Below are positions 17,823 through 27,616 of a stretch of DNA of 64,000 bases, piece after piece. Numbering within the stretch: position 1 is the stretch's first letter; each line of letters begins with the position of its first letter. The notes beneath the pieces were generated by a model, which was given only the letters and a program-made list of their open reading frames with translations, had not been told where the DNA came from and did no database searches. The stretch spans positions 1,735,565 through 1,799,564 of the forward strand of contig NZ_CAKLPX010000001.1 in assembly GCF_923077115.1 (NCBI RefSeq), given 5' to 3'. The stretch comes from Sinobacterium norvegicum (GTDB lineage: Bacteria > Pseudomonadota > Gammaproteobacteria > Pseudomonadales > Sinobacteriaceae). The position numbers were made by a program, and so were the translations under genes.

Positions 17823-18491
17823 TTAGGCCTTGGCGAGTTCTGAGCGCAGCGCATCAATCGCATCTTTATAATCAGGTTTGTTGAAAATAGCCGAGCCAGC
17901 GACAAAGGTATCGACACCGGCGGCGGCAATCTCTCGGATGTTATCCGGGGTCACACCACCATCGATCTCAAGACGGATATCACGGCCACTGGCATCGATC
18001 ATGCGGCGTACTTCGACCACCTTATCCAATACTGAAGGAATGAATTTCTGGCCGCCAAAACCAGGGTTTACCGACATCAACAGAATCATATCGAGCTTGT
18101 CGATAACATATTTGAGCTCTTCTGGTGAGGTGGCAGGGTTGAGTACCAAACCGGCCTTGCAACCCAAGTCCTTAATCAGCTGTAGCGAGCGGTCAATGTG
18201 CTCACTGCCACCGGGGTGGAAAGTGATATAGGTGGCACCGGCCTTGGCGAACTCAGTAATCAAGCTATCAACAGGGCTGACCATCAGGTGCACGTCGATG
18301 GGCGCTGTTATACCGTAGTCGCGCAGCGCCGAGCAGATCATCGGACCAAAGGTGAGATTGGGAACGTAGTGATTATCCATCACATCGAAATGCACAATAT
18401 CGGCACCGGCGGCCAACACGTTTTCCACTTCCTCGCCCAGGCGGGCAAAGTCCGCAGATAGGATAGATGGGGCAATTTGATAATCAGCCAT
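17823..18491 (-). CDS. rpe: Ribulose-phosphate 3-epimerase
   Basis: Rpe interconverts ribulose 5-phosphate and xylulose 5-phosphate in the pentose phosphate pathway. It is 222 residues, the usual size. The TIM barrel shows [67 protein letters not shown] and FVAGSAIF, which include the metal-binding His and Asp residues. It is followed four bases later by gph. The 78-base gap from murU has a small hairpin (GCGGA/TCCGC) without a T-run. Confidence 0.97.
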   Translation of the reverse strand: MADYQIAPSILSADFARLGEEVENVLAAGADIVHFDVMDNHYVPNLTFGPMICSALRDYGITAPIDVHLMVSPVDSLITEFAKAGATYITFHPGGSEHIDRSLQLIKDLGCKAGLVLNPATSPEELKYVIDKLDMILLMSVNPGFGGQKFIPSVLDKVVEVRRMIDASGRDIRLEIDGGVTPDNIREIAAAGVDTFVAGSAIFNKPDYKDAIDALRSELAKA

Positions 18492-18569
18492 AACAACCTC
18501 AACAATAAGAATGACGCGGATAGTCCGCTTAATTTGCGCGCAGTTTAACCTGTCGCCACCATAAGATCA

Positions 18570-19271
18570 TCAGTCGCTGGCGGTTTTTGTCTGCGACACG
18601 GTGTTATTTAACAGTTCCAGGCGCTCGGGTGTGCCGATATCCAGCCATTCGCCGGTAAAATGTTGACCGGCTAACTTGCCTGTATCAGCCGCCGCCCGAA
18701 GCAGAGGCGAAAGAGCCGCCTTAGCCGTAGGGTCAAAGCCATTAAATAACCGAGGGGAGATAACACTGATACCGGCAAAGGTCAGGCCCGGCTGCCGAGA
18801 GTCAGAATTGGGGTTGGCTATACGGCCCTGCTGCAGTAAAAAATCACCATCGGGGTTGTGCTCGGGGTTGGCAACCAACACCAGATAAGCCAGGTCATCG
18901 CCTGTTAATGTGTCGACCTTTAGGACGCGGTAGTCAAAATCAGTCCAAACATCACCGTTAACCACGATAAAAGGGGCATCACCCAGCAAGCTTAAGGCCT
19001 GATAGATACCTCCTGCTGTTTCCAGCGGCTCGGGCTCAAAAGAGTAATGAAGCTCCACACCCCAGCGACTGCCATCACCGAGCTGCTGCGATATTTGCTC
19101 GCCCAGCCAGCCCAGGTTAATCACAATGGACTCAACACCGGCGCGGACCAGCGCCTCGATATGATATTCGATCAACGGTTTGTCGTTCACTCGTAGCAGT
19201 GGCTTCGGCGTGGTCAGCGTCAGCGGCTGCATGCGCTTGCCAAAGCCTGCCGCCAGAATCATCGCCCTCAC
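18570..19271 (-). CDS. murU: N-acetylmuramate alpha-1-phosphate uridylyltransferase
   Basis: MurU makes UDP-MurNAc from MurNAc-1-phosphate and UTP in the peptidoglycan recycling shortcut that bypasses MurA/MurB and so can lessen fosfomycin sensitivity. The 233-residue nucleotidyltransferase has MILAAGFGKRMQPLT, TPKPLL, the VVNGDVWTDFD metal-binding site and the C-terminal GEWLDIGTPERL. Its start overlaps the end of amgK by four bases, so the two are translationally coupled. The same pair lies next to lptD in Pseudomonas. Confidence 0.93.
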   Translation of the reverse strand: MRAMILAAGFGKRMQPLTLTTPKPLLRVNDKPLIEYHIEALVRAGVESIVINLGWLGEQISQQLGDGSRWGVELHYSFEPEPLETAGGIYQALSLLGDAPFIVVNGDVWTDFDYRVLKVDTLTGDDLAYLVLVANPEHNPDGDFLLQQGRIANPNSDSRQPGLTFAGISVISPRLFNGFDPTAKAALSPLLRAAADTGKLAGQHFTGEWLDIGTPERLELLNNTVSQTKTASD

Positions 19272-20269
19272 GCAGCATCTCCCCAGCCTTGGGCGACAAT
19301 CAAAGGCACCATGGTGCGCTCAAACCAGCCGGAGAATTCGGCAAGCTCGTCATACAGCCCACTCACCTCTTGTACATACTCGATGACCCGCGGTAAATCG
19401 GCCAAATAAGCCTGTTTATTATCGCGAATATTTAAGCGACAGAAAATCCCCAGCACTTTGATATGACGCTGCATGCCCATCAAGTCGAACCACTTCAGCC
19501 ATACTCCGGTATCAAATGTCTGCCCCGTCTGCTGCTGATACTGCAGCCGGTATTGCTCAACCCAGGTAATAACCTGCGCTCTTGGCCAGCGGATATAACA
19601 ATCCTTTAACAGCGACACCAGATCATAAGTCACCGGACCAATCACCGCATCTTGAAAATCAATCACCGCCAGTTCACCGTCGATGGCCATAATATTACGG
19701 GCGTGAAAATCGCGATGCACCACCACCTGAGGCTGAGACAGGGCAGAATCATTGAGTTTGCGCTCTAACCGGTCCAGCATGGCCTGCTCATCTCCAGCCA
19801 AGCGATAGCCCAACTGTGCATCGACAAACCAATCGGCAAATAATTGGAACTCTTGCGCCAAAAGCGCATCACTATACAAGGGGAGATTATCAATATGACT
19901 CCGGCTGAGCGACCACATCAGGTCCATCGACGCAGTGTACCAATGATCTGCACTTTCAGCCGACAACAGCGGCAGTAACAATTGATCGCCAAAATCTTGC
20001 TGCAACAAAAAGCCTTGCTCAAAATCGGCGGCAATAATGGCAGGTGCCTTAACGCCGGCCTCAACCAAACCCTGGGCTATCGCCACAAACTCATGGTTTT
20101 TTTCTTTTTCCGGCGGTGCGCTGACAGCAATATAGCTGCCCGAGGCATAAGACAAACGATAATAAACACGAAAACTGGCATCGCCGGATACCGACAACCA
20201 TTGATAGGGCTGATCAATCAGCTCTGGTAACTGCTCTCTCGACCAATTTAATAACGCCTCGAACGACAA
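19268..20269 (-). CDS. amgK: Anomeric MurNAc/GlcNAc kinase
   Basis: AmgK phosphorylates MurNAc and GlcNAc at the anomeric carbon, supplying MurU. It has an aminoglycoside-phosphotransferase fold: the catalytic loop is HRDFHARNIM and the metal-binding segment is LAVIDFQDAVIGP. The frame can be read from a TTG at 20293 or ATG at 20287, but a TTG at 20269 lies six bases after a perfect GGAGG. I prefer it, giving about 333 residues beginning MSFEALLNWS. It is divergent from lptD across about 180 bases, which must hold both promoters. Confidence 0.9.
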   Translation of the reverse strand: MSFEALLNWSREQLPELIDQPYQWLSVSGDASFRVYYRLSYASGSYIAVSAPPEKEKNHEFVAIAQGLVEAGVKAPAIIAADFEQGFLLQQDFGDQLLLPLLSAESADHWYTASMDLMWSLSRSHIDNLPLYSDALLAQEFQLFADWFVDAQLGYRLAGDEQAMLDRLERKLNDSALSQPQVVVHRDFHARNIMAIDGELAVIDFQDAVIGPVTYDLVSLLKDCYIRWPRAQVITWVEQYRLQYQQQTGQTFDTGVWLKWFDLMGMQRHIKVLGIFCRLNIRDNKQAYLADLPRVIEYVQEVSGLYDELAEFSGWFERTMVPLIVAQGWGDAA

Positions 20270-20448
20270 TTTACGCCTCCATCTCATTTGCAATATAGGA
20301 ACAACAGCTAGAATGTTTTATCATCGCCTAGATAATATCGTTGTATACCAACAATAACGTGATCACAGTGCCGTATTTACTCACATTTTTACCTCGGCAT
20401 ACAGCGGCACGCCCAACTTCACATCGAACTTTGGATATTTTATAACCC

Positions 20449-22854
20449 ATGGCGTCGACGACACCACTATTAAACCGACAAACGGCCAGCGATTTCATCC
20501 GCCGCCGCTTCCCTCGCAAACAGTTAACCACTGCCATCACCCTGATTCTCTGCTCCGGCCAACTCTGGGCTGACAGCTGTGGCAACACCCGCGCCCTCGA
20601 CTGGGTGCCTGCCTGCGATTTAAGCCCTGAACAACGTGCTCAACTGCGCCCCGGCTGCAACGGCATGTATGTCGCCCCAATCAACCCATCACCGGACGCC
20701 CTGCTTTCACCGGATGAAGCCCCCACCAAGGTCAGCGCCGACAGCACCGAGATTACCGATAAAAACAGCGCCAAGTTTGTCGGTGATGTGGTGATTAATC
20801 AGGGCAGCCGTCAGATTTTTGCCGATGAGGCCCGCGCCGACAACAGCAGTGACATATTAGAGCTCGAAGGCAATGTGACGGTGAGAGACAGCGGCATTCT
20901 GATGCTGGGCGAGAGCGGCTATTTCAACTCTGCCGATGGCACTGGGACGATTAATGAGGCCGAGTTTGTCATCCATCAGGCGGCGGTTCGCGGCGACGCT
21001 GAGCATCTCAGCAAAACAGGCGAGATGACGACAGAGTTATACAACAGCAGCTATACCCGATGCGCCCCGGGCAGTAACGACTGGTATATGCAGGCCACCG
21101 ATATCAAGCTTGAACACGACGAGGGGGTCGGCACCGCCAAACACGCCAAGCTGTATATCAAAGACGTGCCTGTTGCCTACATACCTTACTTTACCTTTCC
21201 CATCGATGACCGCCGTAAGTCGGGCTTTCTGTGGCCGACCATAGGTACCGCCAAGGGCGGCAATGGCCTCGATATTACCGTGCCTTATTACTTTAATCTG
21301 GCCGAAAACTACGATGCCACACTGGCACCAAGGTATATCCATGGTCGCGGCCTCTCCACCGAACTCGAAACCCGCTACCTCAACAAATACAGCGAGTGGG
21401 TATTCAGTGGCGCTTATTTAGACGATGAGGAATACGAGGACACACGCTGGCTGGTTGGCGTCCAGGAACAAGGGGATATCAACGGCCTAAAGCACAGAAT
21501 AGACTACACCAAGGTCTCCGACGATGATTACCTCAACGACATCAGCGCAGAGAGCCTGGACGTCAAGCGCCAGACCCACCTCGATCAAAAAGCAGAGCTT
21601 TGGTACAACACCTACGGCCTGACATTCAAGGCCAAGGCCCAGCAGTATCAAACCATTAACGACACCGTCAATGAGCCCTACCAAATGCTGCCACGACTGG
21701 AGGTTAACACCACCGGCTTTCCCGAGGGCAATCAGTTTAACTGGCTGCTAGTCAGTGAATTTACCGACTTCGCCCACAACGACGACAACAAGATTCAAGG
21801 CCAGCGCCTCTACTTAGAACCCGGTATTAGCTATACCTTCGAGAGCCGCTGGGGTTATCTAACACCAACAGCCAAGGTGCGCAGCCTGCATTATCAACTC
21901 GATGATGAGACCGGCAACCCGAACGAGAACAGAGAGGACTACAGCCCCTCAACCACTGCCGGTATGGCCAGTGTGGAAGCCGGCTTGTTTTTCGATCGCG
22001 ACCTCAACCTTTTCGGCTCCGGCTATACCCAGACGCTGGAACCCAGGGCGTTCTATCTATACAGCCAGTATGAAGACCAATCGGACAACCCGCTGTTTGA
22101 CACCGGCGAACTGACCTTTAGCTACAACCAGTTGTTCAGAGATACCCGGTTCAGTGGCCACGATTTAATCGATGATGCCAACCAGATATCGGCCGGTGTC
22201 ACCACCCGATTCATCGACAACAGCACCGGCATTGAGCGCGCCAGCTTCTCGCTCGGCCAGATTTATTACTTTGATGAGCGTAAAGTCGGGTTGGACAGCA
22301 GCTCAGAGACTGATTTTGCCATCGACAGCCGCCAATCTGATATCGCCGGTGAAGCCAGTTTCAGGCCGACGGAAAACCTGCGTTTTATCTCGAATATTCT
22401 GTGGGATACCGAGCTGAATGAGACCAAACAGGGCAATATTACCATGCGTTACAACGCCAATGATTATGCCCTGCTCAACCTCAGTTACCGCACCGCCACC
22501 GGCGATGATTATTATGTCACCGAGACCGATGGCAGCAAGACGCTTTATAAGGGCGATACCAACCAGAGCGATATCTCCGGTGTCATCCCGATCAACGACA
22601 ACTGGGCGTTTATTGGTCGATATAACTACGATCATTCGAATAAACGTTCTCTCGAAGAGATTGCCGGTATAGAATACAACAGCTGTTGCTGGAAGACCCA
22701 ACTGGTCTATCAGAAGGGTATCGATGGCAATAATGAGGTAGAACACGGCGTCTACCTCCACTTTCAACTTAAAGGACTCGGCGGTGTCGGAAACGGTCTA
22801 GACCTTGACGACAGTATTGTTGGTTTTGAAGAGCGCGAAGAACATGATAAGTAA
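20449..22854 (+). CDS. lptD: LPS-assembly outer-membrane protein LptD
   Basis: LptD with lipoprotein LptE inserts lipopolysaccharide into the outer leaflet. The 801-residue precursor has an N-terminal signal with an extended basic n-region (about 1-42), a periplasmic OstA jellyroll (about 90-220) and a C-terminal 26-strand barrel domain. Cysteines fit the known inter-domain disulfide pattern: several near the N-terminus (Cys44, Cys56, Cys70), Cys205, and the vicinal pair Cys746-Cys747 in NSCCWK. The last codons overlap the start of surA. It is the first gene of the conserved lptD-surA-pdxA-rsmA-apaG-apaH operon, sigmaE-controlled in enterics; no clear sigmaE site was recognised here. Confidence 0.96.
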   Translation: MASTTPLLNRQTASDFIRRRFPRKQLTTAITLILCSGQLWADSCGNTRALDWVPACDLSPEQRAQLRPGCNGMYVAPINPSPDALLSPDEAPTKVSADSTEITDKNSAKFVGDVVINQGSRQIFADEARADNSSDILELEGNVTVRDSGILMLGESGYFNSADGTGTINEAEFVIHQAAVRGDAEHLSKTGEMTTELYNSSYTRCAPGSNDWYMQATDIKLEHDEGVGTAKHAKLYIKDVPVAYIPYFTFPIDDRRKSGFLWPTIGTAKGGNGLDITVPYYFNLAENYDATLAPRYIHGRGLSTELETRYLNKYSEWVFSGAYLDDEEYEDTRWLVGVQEQGDINGLKHRIDYTKVSDDDYLNDISAESLDVKRQTHLDQKAELWYNTYGLTFKAKAQQYQTINDTVNEPYQMLPRLEVNTTGFPEGNQFNWLLVSEFTDFAHNDDNKIQGQRLYLEPGISYTFESRWGYLTPTAKVRSLHYQLDDETGNPNENREDYSPSTTAGMASVEAGLFFDRDLNLFGSGYTQTLEPRAFYLYSQYEDQSDNPLFDTGELTFSYNQLFRDTRFSGHDLIDDANQISAGVTTRFIDNSTGIERASFSLGQIYYFDERKVGLDSSSETDFAIDSRQSDIAGEASFRPTENLRFISNILWDTELNETKQGNITMRYNANDYALLNLSYRTATGDDYYVTETDGSKTLYKGDTNQSDISGVIPINDNWAFIGRYNYDHSNKRSLEEIAGIEYNSCCWKTQLVYQKGIDGNNEVEHGVYLHFQLKGLGGVGNGLDLDDSIVGFEEREEHDK

Positions 22855-24133
22855 GTTGTACAGTATCCCCCGTATCATCACACGCTATAGCGCTATTGCC
22901 GCGCTGACCCTGATGCCTATCATCAGCTGGGCCGAAGTGCAGATGCTCGATCGCGTCGTTGTCGTGGTCGACGATGGCGTCATTATGCAGAGCGAACTCG
23001 ATGAGCGCCTAGAGCAGATACATTACAATATTAAATCCCAAGGCAGGCCGACACCACCTGAAGATCAGCTGCGCAAAGATGTACTCGACACCATGATAGT
23101 CGAGAATTTGCAGCTACAGATGGGGCAGCGTGGCGGTGTTCGTATTTCGGACCAACAGCTTAACGAGGCCATGTCTCGTGTTGCTGGCCAAAACGGTCTC
23201 AGCCTCGAACAGTTCCAAAAAGCGCTTGAAGCTGATGGTTTAAGCTACCAGGCCACCCGCGAGCAGATTCGCCGTGAAATGATTCTTCAGCAGGTTCAGG
23301 CTGGCAATATTAACAACAAGATTCAAATCACCGACAAAGAAATCGAGAACTTCCTCAACTCTAAGGAAGGCAGTGCCTTGACTGCCGTTCAATACCATCT
23401 TGCCCATATTTTTTATGGCTTAGACGGTGGCAGCGAAGCGGCTGGCATGGCCAAACTTAAACAAGCTCAGGCTGCCATTTCGAAAGGCGGCAGCATTGAT
23501 GGCTGGCTGAAAGTAAACGGCGCCAATAATGTCCGCGGCGGCGACCTTGGCTGGCGCCGTACAGAAGATATCCCCAGCGTTTTCAGTGACGTCACCCCAA
23601 CACTCAGCGTTGGTCAGGTCTCCGACCCGTTTGCCACCGATAGCGGCATCCATATCGTCCAACTGATTGAAAAGCGCGGGGGCAGTACCAAGATGATCGA
23701 GCAGACCAAGGCTCGTCATATCCTATTAAAAACCTCGGCTATTCGTACTGACGAACAGGCTCAGCAACAGTTGAGCGAGATCCGTCAACGCATCATCAGC
23801 GGTGAGGACTTTGCCGTGCTGGCCAAGCAGTACTCGGAAGATATCGGCAGCGGCAGCGAAGGCGGCGACCTCGGCTGGTCCCGAAAGGGACAATTTGTGC
23901 CGGCCTTTGAAAAAACCATGGAAGCTGCCCAACCCGGCGATATCAGCCAGCCCTTCAAATCTCAATTTGGCTGGCATATCTTGCAAGTTGAGGACCGCGA
24001 GATGAAAGACATCAGCAATGAACGCCAAAAAAATGCCGCCCGCAACTACCTACACCAGGGCAAATTTCAGGAAGAGTTAGATGCCTGGCTGCTCAAAATA
24101 CGCGACGAAGCCTACGTCGATATCAAGTATTAA
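22844..24133 (+). CDS. surA: Periplasmic chaperone and peptidyl-prolyl isomerase SurA
   Basis: SurA escorts unfolded outer-membrane proteins, including LptD, across the periplasm to the BAM complex. The frame opens earlier, but the ATG at 22844 gives a normal signal peptide ([10 protein letters not shown]... ending SWAEV), 429 residues in all. There is an N-terminal chaperone domain followed by two parvulin domains (about 170-270 and 285-385), with YHLAHI and ARHILLK opening each and the GGDLGW motif in both. The start overlaps the lptD stop by 11 bases, and the stop shares one base with the pdxA start. Confidence 0.95.
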   Translation: MISKLYSIPRIITRYSAIAALTLMPIISWAEVQMLDRVVVVVDDGVIMQSELDERLEQIHYNIKSQGRPTPPEDQLRKDVLDTMIVENLQLQMGQRGGVRISDQQLNEAMSRVAGQNGLSLEQFQKALEADGLSYQATREQIRREMILQQVQAGNINNKIQITDKEIENFLNSKEGSALTAVQYHLAHIFYGLDGGSEAAGMAKLKQAQAAISKGGSIDGWLKVNGANNVRGGDLGWRRTEDIPSVFSDVTPTLSVGQVSDPFATDSGIHIVQLIEKRGGSTKMIEQTKARHILLKTSAIRTDEQAQQQLSEIRQRIISGEDFAVLAKQYSEDIGSGSEGGDLGWSRKGQFVPAFEKTMEAAQPGDISQPFKSQFGWHILQVEDREMKDISNERQKNAARNYLHQGKFQEELDAWLLKIRDEAYVDIKY

Positions 24134-25116
24134 TGCTTCGCATTGCTCTAACACCCGGCGAACCCGCCGGGGTTGGCCCAGAATTGGCCATCCAGCTAGC
24201 TCAGCAATCACAGCAGGTTGAGCTGGTGGTCATTGCCAACGCGGCGTTACTGAGACAGCGTGCGGCAAAGGTTGGCCTAGCCATTAAGCTTGTTTGCTTT
24301 GACCCCGACGTGCCACAACTCAGTGGTCACGGCCAGCTCTCTATTATCGATACGCCGCTGTCGGCGCCTTCTATCGCCGGTGTGCTTAATATTGATAATG
24401 CCGAATATGTCATTCAGACACTCAGCATCGCCACCGATGGCTGTGTCGACGGTAGCTTCGACGCCATGGTAACAGCGCCAGTCCATAAAGGCGTAATCAA
24501 CGACAGCGGCTTAACATTCAGCGGCCACACCGAGTTCTTAGCCGATCGAACCCACACGCCAAAAGTCGTGATGATGCTGGCCAGTGATCAAATGCGCGTC
24601 GCCTTAGCGACCACTCACTTACCGCTAAAAGCCGTCAGCGAGGCTATTACCACCGAGCTTCTCACCGAAGTCATCACTATATTGCATCATGACTTAGTCA
24701 CTAAGTTTGCCATCAAGAAACCGCATATTATTGTTGCCGGCCTCAACCCCCACGCCGGCGAAGGCGGCCACATGGGTCGCGAGGAAATTGATACGATTGA
24801 GCCGGTACTTGCAGAGCTTCGGCAACAGGGGTTCTCATTAGAAGGGCCGCTGCCCGCCGACACCCTGTTCACCGAAAAATATCTGGGCCGCAGCGATGCG
24901 GTGCTGGCGATGTATCATGACCAGGGTTTACCGGTACTCAAGTACCAAAGCTTTGGCCGCGGCGTCAACATCACCCTGGGCCTGCCCATCATCCGCAGCT
25001 CTGTCGACCACGGCACCGCCTTGGACCTCGCCGGCACCGGCACCGCCGACAGCGGCAGCTTACAGGTGGCCCTCGATCAAGCCATTGCCATGGCAACAGC
25101 CAGCAACAACGCTTAA
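24133..25116 (+). CDS. pdxA: 4-hydroxythreonine-4-phosphate dehydrogenase
   Basis: PdxA oxidises 4-phosphohydroxy-L-threonine in DXP-dependent pyridoxal 5'-phosphate synthesis. The 327-residue protein begins [18 protein letters not shown]. It has the [11 protein letters not shown] motif, [10 protein letters not shown], a metal-binding His in [20 protein letters not shown] and [12 protein letters not shown]. Its ATG overlaps the surA stop (TAATG). Confidence 0.97.
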   Translation: MLRIALTPGEPAGVGPELAIQLAQQSQQVELVVIANAALLRQRAAKVGLAIKLVCFDPDVPQLSGHGQLSIIDTPLSAPSIAGVLNIDNAEYVIQTLSIATDGCVDGSFDAMVTAPVHKGVINDSGLTFSGHTEFLADRTHTPKVVMMLASDQMRVALATTHLPLKAVSEAITTELLTEVITILHHDLVTKFAIKKPHIIVAGLNPHAGEGGHMGREEIDTIEPVLAELRQQGFSLEGPLPADTLFTEKYLGRSDAVLAMYHDQGLPVLKYQSFGRGVNITLGLPIIRSSVDHGTALDLAGTGTADSGSLQVALDQAIAMATASNNA

Positions 25117-25147
25117 TACCCAGGCAGCCAACCCCGTCTTTTTAGCG

Positions 25148-25153
25148 TATAAT
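25148..25153 (+). promoter_or_regulatory. Possible internal -10 box upstream of rsmA
   Basis: An exact TATAAT lies 56 bases before the rsmA start, in the 92-base gap after pdxA. No good -35 hexamer stands 16-18 bases upstream. It may be a weak internal promoter for rsmA-apaGH. Confidence 0.25.
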
Positions 25154-25208
25154 CCACGGCGCAGTACTTCTTACGGTACTGAAATCCAGTGTTTGCCATG
25201 AGAATTCT

Positions 25209-26063
25209 ATGCCTAAGTACGACAAATCCGCCAAATCCGACAAGCCTCTTTACGGTCACCAGGCAAAGAAACGCTTTGGTCAAAACTTCTTAAGCGATGA
25301 TTCAATCATCGCCAATATAGTGGCTTCTATCCGTCCTAAAGCTAACCAGCACTTGGTTGAGATTGGGCCGGGACAGGGTGCGATTACCGCCAGCATCATT
25401 GCCAGCGGTGCCCGCTTAGATGTTGTCGAACTCGATAATGACTTACTGCCAATATTGAAACTGCACTTTGGCCTAAAGGAAAACTTTACCCTCCACCATG
25501 CCGATGCTCTACGTTTCGACTATAACGCCCTCGTCGATGACGAGCAGCCTCTTCGTGTTGTCGGTAACCTGCCCTATAACATCAGTACACCGCTGATTTT
25601 CCACCTATTAGAGCACTGTAACAATATTACCGATATGCACTTCATGCTGCAGCTCGAAGTAGTCAAACGCCTCGCCGCTCAGCCGGATTGCAAGGCCTAT
25701 GGCCGATTGACCGTGATGACGCAGTATTATTGCGATATCGAGCAACTCTTTATTGTGCCACCGACAGCGTTTCGGCCAGCACCCAAGGTCGACTCGGCCA
25801 TCGTCAGACTGGTTCCTCATAAACAATTGCCCCATGTCGCCAAAGACGTCAACTTGCTTGAACACGTGGTTAGCATCGCGTTTCAGCAACGCCGTAAAAC
25901 ACTGCGTAACACCTTGAAAAAGCTCTGCTGTGAAGCCTTTATTGTTGAAAACGGTATCAACCCAGCCGCCAGACCAGAAAACTTAACGCTGGCAGAATAC
26001 GTTACCTTAGCCAACGCTATTTACGACGCCAAGCAACAGGGTCGCGATATTACCGCCCCGTAA
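25209..26063 (+). CDS. rsmA: 16S rRNA dimethyladenosine transferase
   Basis: RsmA (KsgA) dimethylates the two adjacent adenines in the 3'-terminal hairpin of 16S rRNA, a late checkpoint of 30S assembly. The protein is 284 residues. Motifs are KKRFGQNFLSDD, SAM motif I VEIGPGQGAIT, the acidic VVELDND, HADALRFD and the catalytic NLPYNIST (NLPY). The basic start KYDKSAKSDK is a slightly longer N-terminal tail than in E. coli. It sits in its usual place between pdxA and apaG. Confidence 0.97.
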   Translation: MPKYDKSAKSDKPLYGHQAKKRFGQNFLSDDSIIANIVASIRPKANQHLVEIGPGQGAITASIIASGARLDVVELDNDLLPILKLHFGLKENFTLHHADALRFDYNALVDDEQPLRVVGNLPYNISTPLIFHLLEHCNNITDMHFMLQLEVVKRLAAQPDCKAYGRLTVMTQYYCDIEQLFIVPPTAFRPAPKVDSAIVRLVPHKQLPHVAKDVNLLEHVVSIAFQQRRKTLRNTLKKLCCEAFIVENGINPAARPENLTLAEYVTLANAIYDAKQQGRDITAP

Positions 26064-26094
26064 ATACGATCGATTGACCACATGGTTTTGAGTT

Positions 26095-26466
26095 ATGAAC
26101 AACCCAATAGAAATCAATGTAAAAACTCGTTTTCTCGCAGAGGAATCGACACAGAATAAAACACGCTATGCATTCAGCTATCAGATTTCGATTACCAATA
26201 CGGGCACTGAAACCGTCAGATTATTAACCCGGTATTGGAAAATCACCGATGGCAACAATAGCGTTAAGGAGGTTCACGGCGATGGCGTCATCGGCGAACA
26301 GCCCTTTATCGCCGCCGGTGACAGCTTTGAGTACATCAGTGGTGCCGCCCTCGATACCCAGGTCGGCAGCATGACTGGCAGCTACCAAATGGTGACTAAT
26401 TCCGGGCACTGCTTCGACGCATATATTCCGACCTTTAAACTGGCAGCACCGCTGGCCGTGCACTAA
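26095..26466 (+). CDS. apaG: ApaG domain protein
   Basis: This 123-residue ApaG protein is a single immunoglobulin-like beta-sandwich. It is nearly always encoded beside apaH, but its cellular role is not settled. Typical segments are RYWKITDGNNSVKEVHGDGV, GEQPFIAAGDSFEYISG and the TQVGSMTGSYQMV strand. Its stop shares one base with the apaH start. Confidence 0.95.
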   Translation: MNNPIEINVKTRFLAEESTQNKTRYAFSYQISITNTGTETVRLLTRYWKITDGNNSVKEVHGDGVIGEQPFIAAGDSFEYISGAALDTQVGSMTGSYQMVTNSGHCFDAYIPTFKLAAPLAVH

Positions 26467-27284
26467 TGACCGCCTATGCCGTCGGCGATATACAGGGTTG
26501 CTTCCAGTCACTGCAGGCTCTGCTTGCAGAGGCTGACTTCAGTCCCAGTAGAGACAGCTTATGGGTGGCCGGCGACCTGGTCAACAGAGGCCCGGAGTCG
26601 CTACAGACCCTGCGTTTCCTTCACGCACTGGGTGATGCTGCCATCATCGTTTTAGGGAATCATGACCTGCATTTGCTGGCGCTGGCTAACTCAACCCGGT
26701 CAGCCGGAAAATCAGACACCCTCGATCAAGTCTTGGCCGCACCGGATTGGCCACAGTTAGAGCACTGGCTACGCCAACAGCCGTTGCTTCACGTCGACCA
26801 CAACCTCAATATTGCCCTCGTTCATGCGGGGATTGCCCCTCAGTGGCCGATTGAACAAGCTCTGGCGCTCGCTGGCGAGGTAGAGGCAGCCATTCAGGGT
26901 GATGACTACCGCGACTATTTCGCCGCCATGTACGGCAACCAACCCGATTGTTGGTCTGAACAGTTGATCGACATCGAGCGCCTGCGTTGCATTACCAACT
27001 ACCTGACCCGAATGCGTTTTTGCAACCAAGCTGGACAGCTCGACCTTCAGGACAAAAGTCATCGTCACAGCACTCGCCCTGGATTTAAGGCCTGGTTTGA
27101 CTACCATGCACAGCAGCAGCCCGATGGTCCTGAGATTATTTTCGGGCACTGGGCAGCCCTCAATGGCGAGACTAATCAAAAACGTTACTTCGGCATTGAC
27201 ACCGGCTGCGTTTGGGGCGGCGACCTCACATTAATGAATATTAAAAATAAAAATAAAATTTCTGTAAAAAACGACAACAACTGA
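26466..27284 (+). CDS. apaH: Symmetrical bis(5'-nucleosyl)-tetraphosphatase
   Basis: ApaH splits Ap4A symmetrically to two ADP and removes Np4N caps from RNA. The 272-residue metallophosphatase has YAVGDIQGCFQSLQ (GDxxG), AGDLVNRGPESL (GDxxxRG) and LGNHDLH (GNHD), then VHAGIAPQW and FGHWAAL. It is last in the lptD operon. A second Ap4A-degrading enzyme of a different mechanism is encoded at 42135-43013. Confidence 0.96.
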   Translation: MTAYAVGDIQGCFQSLQALLAEADFSPSRDSLWVAGDLVNRGPESLQTLRFLHALGDAAIIVLGNHDLHLLALANSTRSAGKSDTLDQVLAAPDWPQLEHWLRQQPLLHVDHNLNIALVHAGIAPQWPIEQALALAGEVEAAIQGDDYRDYFAAMYGNQPDCWSEQLIDIERLRCITNYLTRMRFCNQAGQLDLQDKSHRHSTRPGFKAWFDYHAQQQPDGPEIIFGHWAALNGETNQKRYFGIDTGCVWGGDLTLMNIKNKNKISVKNDNN

Positions 27285-27616
27285 CTTAACAACCAGTAAC
27301 TGCAAAGCCTACAGACAATCATCCGATTGCCAAAAAACCTCCCACCTACAAAAAGATTATAAAAAAAATAATTTTTATGTGGCCTCTGTCGTTTTCAAAG
27401 ACTATGCTTAAATCAAAGCAAAAGAATAATCAATGCGATAAATACGGCTTAATATTTCCACTCTAAGTATTTAATTGCATTACGGTTTTACTCTGCGCCT
27501 AGCGTGGAGACAAGATGTTGATTGTTATTAGTTGCAACTCAGTGACTCTACGGCCTGATGGTCGAGCTTGTGAATGGCGAATGTCACAGAGTTCACGCTT
27601 TAAGGAGCAGGGGCAA
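27285..27616. other. Intergenic region upstream of prkA
   Basis: This 332-base, mostly AT-rich stretch has no recognised gene. It holds a weak AT-only hairpin (about 27358-27379), a promoter candidate at 27402-27411 and the ribosome site AAGGAG (about 27601-27606) for prkA. An in-frame extension of prkA back to 27515 is open but lacks homology. Confidence 0.6.
27402..27411 (+). promoter_or_regulatory. Possible sigmaS-type -10 for prkA operon
   Basis: CTATGCTTAA differs from the sigmaS-preferred extended -10 (CTATACTTAA) at one position, and no good -35 precedes it, which sigmaS tolerates. E. coli yeaGH is sigmaS-dependent, so this fits the genes downstream. The site would give a leader of about 200 bases. 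Confidence 0.35.

Noticed and set aside
22303..22767. 154-codon minus-strand ORF opposite lptD
   Set aside because: It overlaps the conserved LptD C-terminal barrel including the Cys pair; no independent support.
27515..27616. 34-codon N-terminal extension of prkA
   Set aside because: The family starts at MSIFNHF with AAGGAG just upstream; the extension has no homology and a poor start context.
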